Assembly: GCF_052065755.1 (NCBI RefSeq)
Contig: NZ_JBQHTK010000016.1
Coordinates: 1-64,000, forward strand
DNA: 64,000 bases
Reading direction: 5' to 3'
DNA from: Allocoprococcus sp004560705
GTDB taxonomy: Bacteria > Bacillota > Clostridia > Lachnospirales > Lachnospiraceae
Part shown: one piece after another, positions 54,454 through 63,209 of the stretch
How the letters are laid out: each line of letters starts with the position of its first letter
How positions within the stretch are numbered: the first letter of the stretch is position 1
The notes under the pieces: model-generated
What the model saw: the letters and a program-made list of their open reading frames with translations, nothing else
The model's database searches: none
What the model was told of the DNA's origin: nothing
Made by a program: the position numbers and the translations under genes

Positions 54454-54498
54454 GAAAAAAAGAACTTCCATCAGCTGTGACACGTCGAAAGTTCTTTT
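54454..54498 (-). terminator. Leader terminator/attenuator of the sigma-like gene
   Basis: On the minus strand AAGAACTT and AAGTTCTT pair across a 21-nt loop and are followed by a T-run. It lies about 200 nt before the start at 54259, paralleling the terminators in the leader of the second sigma-like gene. Confidence 0.6.
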
Positions 54499-54667
54499 CA
54501 GGCTAAAATGAGTGAATGATTTGCGGCATAAAGTGTGAGAACGGTAAGAAAATAAGGAGCCATGCGAGAGCGGGAAGCCAAGAGCAAGATTCGGCTTGTA
54601 ATACATCTGTGTAATACGCAGAATGTAATACACGGAAAACAGAGCTGTTTTTCGCCGCCGTCTCTTG

Positions 54668-54715
54668 CTGGGGATTCCGATTCCCCAGTCCCTCGGTGCA
54701 GTGCCGCAGGCACTG
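54668..54715. other. Candidate origin of transfer (oriT)
   Basis: Two adjacent hairpins, CTGGGGA-TTCCGA-TTCCCCAG (54668-54688) and CAGTGCC-GCA-GGCACTG (54699-54715), stand about 150-200 bases upstream of mobC and the relaxase gene. Inverted repeats in this place are typical of MOBP oriT sites; the nick site is probably just beside one of them. Confidence 0.55.
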
Positions 54716-54868
54716 ATGCTGAATGCCTGTTTGGTTCACGTAAAGAGACCGAAACAAACGGTTCAGCACAGGATTTTCAGACAGAATGCAGGGCAGTTCT
54801 GTGTCTGAAAATGTCACTTCTTTTTATGGCTCCGCATTAAATTCAGTGACAGAAAGGAGTCTTTTTCC

Positions 54869-55234
54869 ATGAAGAAAAAAGCCACATATCATCCCGAACA
54901 CCGCACGCATGTTATAACGGTCCGCATGAATGAGGACGAGTGGCAGATGTTCCAGCAAAGGCTGCAGGATTCGGGTATGATGCAGTCTGATTTTGTCAGA
55001 CAAGCTGTTGCTACGGCAAAAGTGGATGTTCATATTCATCCGGTTTATGACAGTGAAGTTCTTGACCGGATTGCAGCCGAACTGGGGAAAATCGGCAGTA
55101 ATATGAACCAGATTGCCAGACACGTAAACCAGGGCAATCCTATGACAGCACGGCTGTCAAAAAATCTGAATCATTGTTTTGCAGATTTAACGATGCTAAA
55201 AACAAAAATTGAGGAGATGGCAGGTGAAATGTAA
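54869..55234 (+). CDS. mobC: MobC-like relaxosome accessory protein
   Basis: 121 residues. The N-terminal half is a ribbon-helix-helix-like DNA-binding region (HVITVRMNEDEWQMFQQRLQDSGMMQSDFVRQAV) and LGKIGSNMNQIARHVNQG is the MobC family signature. It assists the relaxase at oriT. AAAGGAG precedes the ATG. The stop overlaps the relaxase start by one base (TAATG). Confidence 0.9.
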   Translation: MKKKATYHPEHRTHVITVRMNEDEWQMFQQRLQDSGMMQSDFVRQAVATAKVDVHIHPVYDSEVLDRIAAELGKIGSNMNQIARHVNQGNPMTARLSKNLNHCFADLTMLKTKIEEMAGEM

Positions 55235-56904
55235 TGGCGGTTTTGAAGCATATTGCCAGCAAAAATGCGGACTATACCGCAGCGGAACAGTATCTGATCT
55301 TTCAGCACGATGAGAGCAGCGGCAAACTGCTTTTGGATGAAAGTGGATATCCCATGCTGCGGGAAAAATATATACTGCAGGGAATTAATTGCGATGCCTA
55401 TAATTTTGCATCGGAATGCCGGAAAGCCAATCGAAAATATAAAAAGAATAAAGGGAAAACAGAAATCAAAACGCATCATTACATCATCAGTTTTGATCCC
55501 AAAGATAAAGTCGAACCTGGCCTTACGATTGAAAAGGCACAAGAAATGGGGATGGCATTTGCAGCGGAACATTTTCCGGGACATCAGATGCTTGTGTGTG
55601 CCCATGAGGACGGGCATAATGGGGCTGGTAATATCCATGTTCATATCGTCCTGAACAGTCTTCGGATACAGGACATCGAGCCACTTCCCTATAAGCAGCG
55701 CCGCTGTGACTGCAGGGCAGGCTTCAAGCACAATTGCACGAAAGAGTTCATGTCTTATCTCCGAACAGGCTTGATGAAACTGTGCCGGGAAAATGGGATG
55801 CATCAGGTTGATTTGACCCAGTCCCGGAAACGTGTAACCAATGAAGAATATCGGGTTGAACAGCGTGGGCAGGAAGCATTGGATCAGGAAAATGAGATGC
55901 TGATTCAGAAGGGGCAGAAGCCGGAGCGGACAAAATTTGAAACGGAAAAAGAGAAGATCCGGCAGACGATTCTGGATACAATCTGTGTCAGCCATTCACC
56001 GGAAGAGTTTCAGAAAATCCTTCAGGAACAGTATGGGATTCAGGTAAAAGAAAGCAGAGGCAGATGGAGCTATCTGCCTCAGGGCCGGACGAAACCAATT
56101 GCCGGAAGAAAACTGGGAGACATTTTTGAAAAAGCAGCAATCCTTGAAACCATCCAACGGGAAAGGAGGGCACCGGAAACAGCAGTTTCCCTTCCGGGTG
56201 CGCAAAAAAATGCTCCAACTTCTGTCCATGGTGGACAAAAGTTAGAGACAAAAACAAGAGACGAATTAACAATTGAAAATCGGGCAGAGAGAAGTGATCT
56301 GAGCGGGGCACTGAATCTGGGACAAATAATTGATCTGGAGAAAAATGAGAAAGCAAAGAACAGCGATGCATATGCCCGTTGGATAAAAATTCATAACCTG
56401 CAGGTTCAGGCAAAGACATTCAGTTTTATGTCAGAACACGGTTTGTTGAATAGTACCGAACTGGATGAGGAATATGAGCTTATGACAAAGCAGTTCCGGG
56501 AGTGTCGTTCTCAAATGAAATCAACAGAAGCTGAATTGAAAGAAGTAAATCATCGTCTTCGTCTGCTGGGACAGTATTTCAAAGGAAAAAGAGCATATCG
56601 GGAATACTGTCGATGTGGTAAGCAACCCGCTTTTCTGAAAGAGCATCAGGCAGAACTGGAACTGTATGAGGCTGCTTCCAGAGAACTTCGGGAAATTTAT
56701 GGTGATCAAAAACTGCCTGGTGTGAAGGAACTGAAAGAACAGAAAGTAATCCTGCAGAGCCAGAAAGATGCACAATACGAAGCGTTCAAAGCAATCAGGA
56801 AGCAGTGGATGGATCTTGGAAAAGTGATCCGAAATCGAGACAGTTTTCTGAAAAAAATGCCAGGACAGTACAAGGAGAAAAAGAAGACTGATGATCTGGA
56901 GTAA
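55234..56904 (+). CDS. MOBP-type relaxase
   Basis: 556 residues. The relaxase domain covers about the first 300 residues, with HHYIISFDP and the metal-binding HEDGHNGAGNIHVHIVLN (three-histidine motif). The nicking tyrosine is expected near the N-terminus (YTAAEQYLIF). The C-terminal part is helical and coiled coil-like (MKSTEAELKEVNHRLRLLG). It nicks oriT and pilots the strand through a conjugation pore supplied by another element. Co-transcribed with mobC. Confidence 0.93.
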   Translation: MAVLKHIASKNADYTAAEQYLIFQHDESSGKLLLDESGYPMLREKYILQGINCDAYNFASECRKANRKYKKNKGKTEIKTHHYIISFDPKDKVEPGLTIEKAQEMGMAFAAEHFPGHQMLVCAHEDGHNGAGNIHVHIVLNSLRIQDIEPLPYKQRRCDCRAGFKHNCTKEFMSYLRTGLMKLCRENGMHQVDLTQSRKRVTNEEYRVEQRGQEALDQENEMLIQKGQKPERTKFETEKEKIRQTILDTICVSHSPEEFQKILQEQYGIQVKESRGRWSYLPQGRTKPIAGRKLGDIFEKAAILETIQRERRAPETAVSLPGAQKNAPTSVHGGQKLETKTRDELTIENRAERSDLSGALNLGQIIDLEKNEKAKNSDAYARWIKIHNLQVQAKTFSFMSEHGLLNSTELDEEYELMTKQFRECRSQMKSTEAELKEVNHRLRLLGQYFKGKRAYREYCRCGKQPAFLKEHQAELELYEAASRELREIYGDQKLPGVKELKEQKVILQSQKDAQYEAFKAIRKQWMDLGKVIRNRDSFLKKMPGQYKEKKKTDDLE

Positions 56905-57465
56905 GACACTTCTGAAAGAAGAAAAATTAAAAAATAAAGATTTATTTAGATGGGAAAATCAGAGAATTATTGGATAGAAAATATAGAAATTCAGGCATAA
57001 TACCATGATCCTGTTTCAGAATCAATCCGTTTTCGGATTTGTATATTGTAAATATATAAATTAAGACGAATATTTACGCTCATATATACATGTAAGTTCG
57101 TAAATAGTAGTGAAAAGCAATCGACAGAACATCTGAAAAGTGTTATAATAAGGTGCTGAGGTAGTGTATTATATGCTGATTCTATAGAGCGTTTCCGGAC
57201 TTTGAAGTGAAGACTCTAAAATGGCTTATAATATGGAAGAGCTTATATACACAGGTTCTTTTTTACGAGTAGTATGGTGGATGGGGCGTGTGGATATAAG
57301 CTGTTTTTATATTCAGCAATATAACACTTGTCAAATGAGTACCGCTTTTTAACAAGAGAAAAGAAGCTGCTTTTGACATTTGTAACGTGCGATGATTTAG
57401 AACATGAATTGATTCACTCAGATGATGCGTGGATTGGATTATAAAATGAAACTGGAGAGTACAAT
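56905..57465. other. Gene-free stretch at the right edge of the island
   Basis: 561 bases without a convincing gene, very AT-rich. It should contain the right border of the island and the promoter of the EpsG operon; TTGTCA- and TATAAT-like words occur, but no single promoter stands out. No remnant of the truncated left EpsG gene was found here. Confidence 0.6.
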
Positions 57466-58575
57466 ATGACATTGACAAATTATTGGTGGTTGCTGATCTG
57501 GATGTTTACTGGGGGGATTTTATTGGAGATTCTTGTTCCACGGAGGAGGGAATTAGTTTGTGGAAAAATGGAAGAACGATGGGATACGGTCTCCGCATTA
57601 ATTTTGGTAATCCCATACATTATTTGGGCAGGATATCGGACGGATGCTTTCGGTGATACGAGGGCATACAGAATGGCATTTCGAAACGCTCCAACGCAAT
57701 TGGGACAACTGACAGAGTATCTTTCAACGATTACAAAAGATAAAGGGTTTTCAGTATTAACTGTTTTAGTGAAATGTATTATTGGAAACTCTGATGTTCT
57801 GTTTTTTCTTATAATTGCAACAATTCAACTTCTTTGTATTGTGTATATTTGCAGAAAATACTCTTGCAATTATTGGTTGAGCATGTTTCTGTTTGTTGCG
57901 TCAACTGATTATATAAGTTGGATGCACAATGGAATCCGTCAGTTTTTGGCAATCACTATTGTTTTTGCTTCAACGGAGTTATTGATAAAGAAAAAATATA
58001 TCCAACTTATTTTAATTATTCTTTTGGCATCGACGATTCATGCTTCTATGCTATTTATGATACCAGTAGTTTTTATAGTTCAAGGCAAGGCATGGAATAA
58101 GAAAAGCGTTTTATGTATCATAGCGTGTATTATAGCATTGTTCTTTGTTGATCAGTTTACGGATATTCTTGATACTGCGTTATCAACAACCCAGTATTCT
58201 GGAATGGTATCTGATTGGGAAGAATGGGGGGATGACGGAACGAATCCGATTCGTGTTTTGGTGTATTCTATACCAATGTTGTTATCTATTATTGGCTATA
58301 AGCAGATCAAAGCAAGTGATAATCCGCTTATCCATATTACGACTAATTTTTCAATACTTGCATTTGGAACCGCACTTTTATCAATGAGTACATCTGGTAT
58401 CTTCATAGGTAGAATGATTCAACCGACTTTTGTTTATGCAATTCTCATATTGTTACCTTGGGAGTTAAAAAATATTTTCACTGAGGAATCTTCGAAACTA
58501 ATGCAGATATTTACGGTGATTGGATATGTTGCGTTTTTTTATTATCAAATGCACATTACTTGGGGAATGTTATAA
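57466..58575 (+). CDS. EpsG family polysaccharide polymerase
   Basis: 369 residues with about 10 membrane segments. MTLTNYWWLLIWMFTGGI, AFGDTRAYRMAFRNAP, TKDKGFSVLTVLVKCIIGNSD and IHNGIRQFLA-like MHNGIRQFLAI are typical of EpsG/Wzy-like proteins, which polymerise exopolysaccharide repeat units at the outer face of the membrane. A paralog at 30662-31630 is truncated, so this copy probably supplies the function. It is followed closely by a deacetylase gene. Confidence 0.85.
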   Translation: MTLTNYWWLLIWMFTGGILLEILVPRRRELVCGKMEERWDTVSALILVIPYIIWAGYRTDAFGDTRAYRMAFRNAPTQLGQLTEYLSTITKDKGFSVLTVLVKCIIGNSDVLFFLIIATIQLLCIVYICRKYSCNYWLSMFLFVASTDYISWMHNGIRQFLAITIVFASTELLIKKKYIQLILIILLASTIHASMLFMIPVVFIVQGKAWNKKSVLCIIACIIALFFVDQFTDILDTALSTTQYSGMVSDWEEWGDDGTNPIRVLVYSIPMLLSIIGYKQIKASDNPLIHITTNFSILAFGTALLSMSTSGIFIGRMIQPTFVYAILILLPWELKNIFTEESSKLMQIFTVIGYVAFFYYQMHITWGML

Positions 58576-58597
58576 TGAGTAATACATGGAGGCTGTG

Positions 58598-59563
58598 ATG
58601 CAATCAATATTTATTATTTCATTGGATTTTGAGCTTTTTTGGGGCATGCAGGATTGCAGTACGTTAGAAGAATATCAGGATCATGTGATGGGAGGAAGAA
58701 AAGCTATTCCTAAATTATTAGATTTATTCCATGACCATAATATTCACGCAACGTGGGCTACGGTAGGATTTCAATTTGCGCATTCTTTTGAAGAAGTTAA
58801 GCGTTATTTTCCACCTGACAATTTGCGGCCGAGCTATACAAATATGAAGCTGTCAACTTATAATTGTTTTTCATATATTGGAAAAGATGAGCATACGGCT
58901 CCTTGTTTTTATGCTCCATCACTAATCGACAAAATTGCCCATTGTGATGGTCAAGAAATCGGCAGTCATACATTTTCACACTATTATTGTCGAGAAGCAG
59001 GGCAAACTACAGAACAGTTCAAAGCAGATATGCAAGCTGCTCAAAGAATTGCGGAAGCCAATGGATACAGTATAACTTCTGTTGTGTTGCCTAGAAATCA
59101 GTGTACAGAAGAACATATCGGAGTGTTAAGAGAACTTGGTTTTACGGCGTATCGTGACGAAGAGAATGACTGGATTCACGAAAAAGTGTCTTTTCGTCCT
59201 CTTATGAGGGTACTTCGCTTGATTGATGTATATTTCCCATTGACTGGACTAGGGGGGTATGTTCCTAAGGTTGAGAATGGAATTGTTAATCTTATAGGTT
59301 CTCGTATGTATAAGCCCTATTTCAGACCGCTGGCATTTTTAGAAAAAACCAAAATTAATCGAATTAAAAGGCAAATGCTTCATGCGGCAAAGCGTGGGTT
59401 AACTTTTCATTTATGGTGGCATCCGCATAATATTGGTGTCAGGACAGACTATCATTTGAAACAGTTGGAAGAAATATTGTGCTATTATGATGAATTAAAA
59501 GAAAAATATGGGATGCGTAGCTTGAATATGAGAGAAGCTGCGGAAGAAAGTCTTAATAGGTGA
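58598..59563 (+). CDS. Polysaccharide deacetylase family protein
   Basis: 321 residues from the ATG at 58598, which follows GGAGG; an ATG at 58586 would itself contain the ribosome site. ISLDFELFWG near the start is the metal-site aspartate motif, IHATWATVGF and EIGSHTFSHYYC (HxxxH) the other NodB-type motifs, and LTFHLWWHPHNIG the C-terminal histidine box. It would remove N-acetyl or similar groups from the glycan or its precursor. There is no signal peptide, so it may act in the cytoplasm. Confidence 0.87.
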   Translation: MQSIFIISLDFELFWGMQDCSTLEEYQDHVMGGRKAIPKLLDLFHDHNIHATWATVGFQFAHSFEEVKRYFPPDNLRPSYTNMKLSTYNCFSYIGKDEHTAPCFYAPSLIDKIAHCDGQEIGSHTFSHYYCREAGQTTEQFKADMQAAQRIAEANGYSITSVVLPRNQCTEEHIGVLRELGFTAYRDEENDWIHEKVSFRPLMRVLRLIDVYFPLTGLGGYVPKVENGIVNLIGSRMYKPYFRPLAFLEKTKINRIKRQMLHAAKRGLTFHLWWHPHNIGVRTDYHLKQLEEILCYYDELKEKYGMRSLNMREAAEESLNR

Positions 59564-59567
59564 GAGT

Positions 59568-61331
59568 ATGTATCAGTTTTATTATGCGAATCAAAAGCAA
59601 AAATATAGACAAAATGCTTGTGTAGATAAAATACAAAATCACTTTGAAATTACGGCAATTCGTCCGACCATGTGGGAGGAACACTGCTTGGAATGTTCTG
59701 CTCCGCTTTGTTATCAAAACTGTTTGCATTATGTGGCAAGAAGTGATGGACGATGCAAAAGATTCGAAAATGGATTTTGGACTTTTCAGAGTGATAAGGC
59801 ATGTTGTGGACAAGGTGTACATATTAAATTTCGTAAATGGGCAAATATGATGACCATTATTTTTCCTGATATGATTCCTATGGATTCATATCAGAAATTG
59901 CATAAAAAAAATCAGAAATTAGGAAATCGTTTGAAAATCGTAGCAAATAGTAAATTACCAACAAAAGTTCGTTGGGAAATTATTCGTACGGAAGAATATA
60001 TTCGTCGAAGAAAACTAAGAATGATGGAAACAACAAACAATATTCCCGATGCTTTTGTATTTCATGGTTATAGTTATGATAAAGAAAAATATAACCTTAT
60101 TATTGAAATTTACAATGATCACACTCCTGTGTATAAAACGGCACTACCGATTGTTCCGGGGGAAAATTTATATGTGTTGAATCGGGAACAACTTGCACCA
60201 GAATGTTGGACTGTCAATTATTTAGTGAAGATATATCCGGAAAATGACATTGAAGCAGAGCTTGACATTCTCTGGTGTGACTTTGTTTGTGGAAAAGCAG
60301 TTGCTTCTGAAAAGTCAGCGGACAAAGTAAAGTGTGTTGTTTGGGATTTAGATAATACCGTCTGGGATGGAACATTAATAGAAACGGATGATCTGAAAAA
60401 ACTTAATCTAAAAGCAGGAGTGTTGGAAACAATTCAAGAACTAGATCGTCGTGGTATTATTCAGTCTATAGCTAGCAAAAATGATATGGAGGCAGCTTGG
60501 CCTGTTGTAGAAAACTTAGGTATTGCGGAATATTTTCTTTACCCTCAAATTCATTGGAATGCTAAAAGTGGGTCTGTTGAGCAGATTGCAAAATCCTTGA
60601 ATATTGGAATAGATTCTCTAGCACTAATAGATGATTCTATATTTGAAAGGCAACAGGTAAGAAGTCAATTTCCACAGGTGCGTACATATGATGTGAGTGA
60701 GCTATCCAACTTGTTGCAATTACCAGAATTTGTAGTTATGGTAACAGAGGAAAGCAAAAAGCGACGTGCCATGTATCAGGCGGAAAAAAAGCGGAATGAG
60801 ATTATGTCACAGGGAAATCAAGGGACAGTAGAATTTTTGAAAAAGTGTCATTTGACAATTCAGTTGTTCTCTCCTGAAACAGAGAATCAGGTTATGCGTT
60901 GCTATGAACTGGTTGTTAGAACTAATCAGTTAAATATGTCTGGAAAGAAATACAGTATAGAGGAATTTAATGAAGTGCTTCATCGATCGGAGCATAAAAA
61001 TTTTGCATTTTCTTGCCATGATGATTTTGGAGAGTACGGAATTGTGGGTTTTGGACAATATCGAGTGGAGCAGGAAAAGCTGATTTTTACAGAATTTGTA
61101 ATGAGCTGTCGTGTGGCGGGTAAATATGTAGAGAGTGCATTGTTTGCGAACTTACTAAAAAAAGAATCATGCAATCAGGGGATTTTTGAGGTTCGTAAAA
61201 CAAAAAAGAATGCATTATTGAGAAGAACTTTGGATGATATTGGTTTTAGAGAAGTCAGTTATGATGAAGACAAGGTACTTTACGAGTTTTCAGAGCAATT
61301 AAAGTACACAGAGTTGGTTTCTTGCTTATGA
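59568..61331 (+). CDS. FkbH-like HAD-IIIC family protein with Cys-rich N-terminus
   Basis: 587 residues. Residues about 245-400 form the HAD core (CVVWDLDNTVWDGTLIE with DxDxT, SIASKND, LALIDDSIFERQQVR), followed by a GNAT-like C-terminus (VVRTNQLNMSGKKYS, DDFGEYGIVGFGQY), which is the full FkbH architecture. FkbH enzymes load glyceryl or similar 3-carbon groups on carrier proteins. The first 60 residues carry six or more cysteines (CLECSAPLCYQNC) and are unusual. No acyl carrier gene is seen nearby, so the acceptor may be a glycan intermediate. Confidence 0.83.
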   Translation: MYQFYYANQKQKYRQNACVDKIQNHFEITAIRPTMWEEHCLECSAPLCYQNCLHYVARSDGRCKRFENGFWTFQSDKACCGQGVHIKFRKWANMMTIIFPDMIPMDSYQKLHKKNQKLGNRLKIVANSKLPTKVRWEIIRTEEYIRRRKLRMMETTNNIPDAFVFHGYSYDKEKYNLIIEIYNDHTPVYKTALPIVPGENLYVLNREQLAPECWTVNYLVKIYPENDIEAELDILWCDFVCGKAVASEKSADKVKCVVWDLDNTVWDGTLIETDDLKKLNLKAGVLETIQELDRRGIIQSIASKNDMEAAWPVVENLGIAEYFLYPQIHWNAKSGSVEQIAKSLNIGIDSLALIDDSIFERQQVRSQFPQVRTYDVSELSNLLQLPEFVVMVTEESKKRRAMYQAEKKRNEIMSQGNQGTVEFLKKCHLTIQLFSPETENQVMRCYELVVRTNQLNMSGKKYSIEEFNEVLHRSEHKNFAFSCHDDFGEYGIVGFGQYRVEQEKLIFTEFVMSCRVAGKYVESALFANLLKKESCNQGIFEVRKTKKNALLRRTLDDIGFREVSYDEDKVLYEFSEQLKYTELVSCL

Positions 61332-61347
61332 TATGGAGACAAATAGG

Positions 61348-62466
61348 ATGATTATTTTTATTCGAGATAATGAGTGTTTTGAACCAAGAGTGCAGAATTA
61401 TTTACATTATTTTGACGAGCACTCTATTGATTACCATGTTCTTGCATGGAATAGAAACGGAACAGCAAAGTCTAACGAAAAAATCACTTTCTTTCAGCGT
61501 AGAGCTGAATATGGAAAAAGAATAGCCAATATTCCTAACAAAATTGCGTGGATGTTTTTTGTCGTTAAGGAAATATGGAAACATCGCCAAAAGTGCTATT
61601 CAATTCATGCTTGTGATATTGATGCAATTTTGCCAGCTCTTTTTATTGGAAAAATACTTCATAAAGTAGTTATTTTTGATATATTTGATTGGATTAGTTC
61701 ATTAACTGGTAAGGGTATTGTTTATAAAATAGTTGAGTATTTGCAAAATTATGCATATGCTCATAGCGATGCTGTGATTTTATGTGAAGAAGAGAGAAAA
61801 GTACAAGCGAAAGTTCAGAATGATAGAGTTTTTGTCCTCCCCAATATCCCAGATGGAAAGACAGAGTTCGACAGAGAAACCTTGAAGACTATAGACGAAG
61901 AACGAAAGTTATATGATCTTACAATAAGTTATGTTGGTGTTTTTGATAGAGATCGAGGTTTGGAAAATCTATTGAGGTGTGTTTCTCGAAATACAAATAT
62001 ATTGTTAAATATTGCAGGATTTGGCGTTCTAGATGAACAGGTTCGAAGTTACGCACGAAAATACAAAAACATACATTATTGGGGGCGTGTTGAATATGCT
62101 GTTGGGCAAGCCATTATGAAAAATTCAGATATAATGGCGGCGATGTATCATTTGACTAGCCCGTTACATAAGTTTGCAGCTCCGAATAAATTTTATGAGA
62201 GCCTTTTGTTAGGTGTTCCAATGATAACAACTCAAAATACATTAGTTGGTTCTAAAGTAGAAAAGTATGATACGGGATTTGTTTTAGATGAAACAGAGGA
62301 ATCTTTAGAAAAATTGATAAAAAATCCTGATTTAATAAAAGAAGTCAAAATAAAAAGAGATCATTGTAGAAATACATGGCATGAAGTATATGCGTCATAT
62401 TATAAAGATTTTATGGAAACGGATTATTTAAAATTAATGTTACCGACTTCAAAAAAATTGACATGA
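61348..62466 (+). CDS. Glycosyltransferase, GT4-like
   Basis: 372 residues from MIIFIRDNE at 61348, with GGAG nine bases upstream; an ATG at 61333 overlaps the FkbH stop region. SYVGVFDRDRGLENLLRCV is the start of the C-terminal nucleotide-sugar domain, NIHYWGRVEYAVGQAIM and APNKFYESLLLGVPMITTQ the later conserved segments with the donor-binding glutamate. GT-B fold, retaining. It adds a sugar to the lipid-linked repeat unit. Confidence 0.85.
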   Translation: MIIFIRDNECFEPRVQNYLHYFDEHSIDYHVLAWNRNGTAKSNEKITFFQRRAEYGKRIANIPNKIAWMFFVVKEIWKHRQKCYSIHACDIDAILPALFIGKILHKVVIFDIFDWISSLTGKGIVYKIVEYLQNYAYAHSDAVILCEEERKVQAKVQNDRVFVLPNIPDGKTEFDRETLKTIDEERKLYDLTISYVGVFDRDRGLENLLRCVSRNTNILLNIAGFGVLDEQVRSYARKYKNIHYWGRVEYAVGQAIMKNSDIMAAMYHLTSPLHKFAAPNKFYESLLLGVPMITTQNTLVGSKVEKYDTGFVLDETEESLEKLIKNPDLIKEVKIKRDHCRNTWHEVYASYYKDFMETDYLKLMLPTSKKLT

Positions 62467-62602
62467 ATTAAGAAGGGAGAATAAAATTCTTGACAGACAG
62501 ATAGACCATCCAATAAACTGAATCGATTTCTTATAAAAAATCGGTATGTTTTAAGAAATAGTAGTAAAATTTGTTTAAGTAATCTGGATAGAGAGAATTT
62601 AA

Positions 62603-63070
62603 ATGCACGGATTGCACTTCAATAAAAATATTGGAAAAACAAAACATCTTTATGCGGTTGGTTCTATTCTTCTTGGCTATCGGGATATGACGATTTGGGG
62701 GATTTGGGGTATGATTCGTTGAACGGCTGGCTGAGGAAAGCAGATGGGTTTGTTCACAGACATTATCATTATCTTGATATTCGGGCTGTCCGTGTTCCGG
62801 AAACAAGAAGAATATTAAGAGCGATGGGATATGAATGTCCGGAAATATATGGAGATTCAGCAGTATGTACTGACTCCCCCAATTTATGAAGTTCTCACGT
62901 AATTGGAAAAAATCATAGATGAGATTGTGAGTATTGAATTGGTGATCAGTTCGGCGTTACATGGTATTATTTTGGCAGAAGCATATGGCATTCTTGCAGT
63001 TATGTTTAGTGATACACTATCTAGTGATATTACCAAGTATAAGGATTGGCATTATGCGACTGGTAGATAA
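62603..63070 (+). pseudogene. Polysaccharide pyruvyl transferase, decayed
   Basis: Pieces in different frames read MHGLHFNKNIGKTKHLYAVGS, then RKADGFVHRHYHYLDIRAVRVPETRRILRAMG, then VISSALHGIILAEAYGI to a TAA at 63070. The last piece is the hallmark of PF04230 pyruvyl transferases. At least two frame changes and an in-frame stop separate them. The loss would remove a pyruvyl (ketal) decoration from the glycan. Confidence 0.75.
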
Positions 63071-63209
63071 AATTTTACTATTGTAAATTCTGAGAAGAAA
63101 GATTGAAAATTAAATGTGAACCATTGCCTATTACTGTCATTGAGGAGATGCAAGCGCAATTATAGATACATTTCCTTGTGACTTGTGGAATGGGTAAAAA
63201 GGAGAAATT

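Larger units (their letters stand above)
34141..56904. mobile_element. Mobilizable island with relaxase and eight serine recombinases
   Basis: The island carries an integrase remnant, regulators, eight large serine recombinases, MobC, a MOBP relaxase and a candidate oriT, but no conjugation pilus or coupling genes. It is therefore an integrative mobilizable element, or a composite of several. It lies between two EpsG-type genes of a polysaccharide locus. The borders given are the outermost element genes; the true attachment sites were not found. Confidence 0.7.

Noticed and set aside
54562..54840. A 92-codon frame between the sigma-like gene and mobC
   Set aside because: It spans the oriT hairpins, has no ribosome site and an unlikely composition.
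36097..57120. AAATAGTAGTGAAA occurring at about 36097 and 57106 (and a near copy near 62556) as att sites
   Set aside because: Short AT-rich words without flanking similarity; chance is likely in this composition.
30662..58575. The two EpsG genes as direct repeats generated by island insertion
   Set aside because: The nucleotide sequences differ throughout, so they are paralogs and not a recent duplication or att pair.
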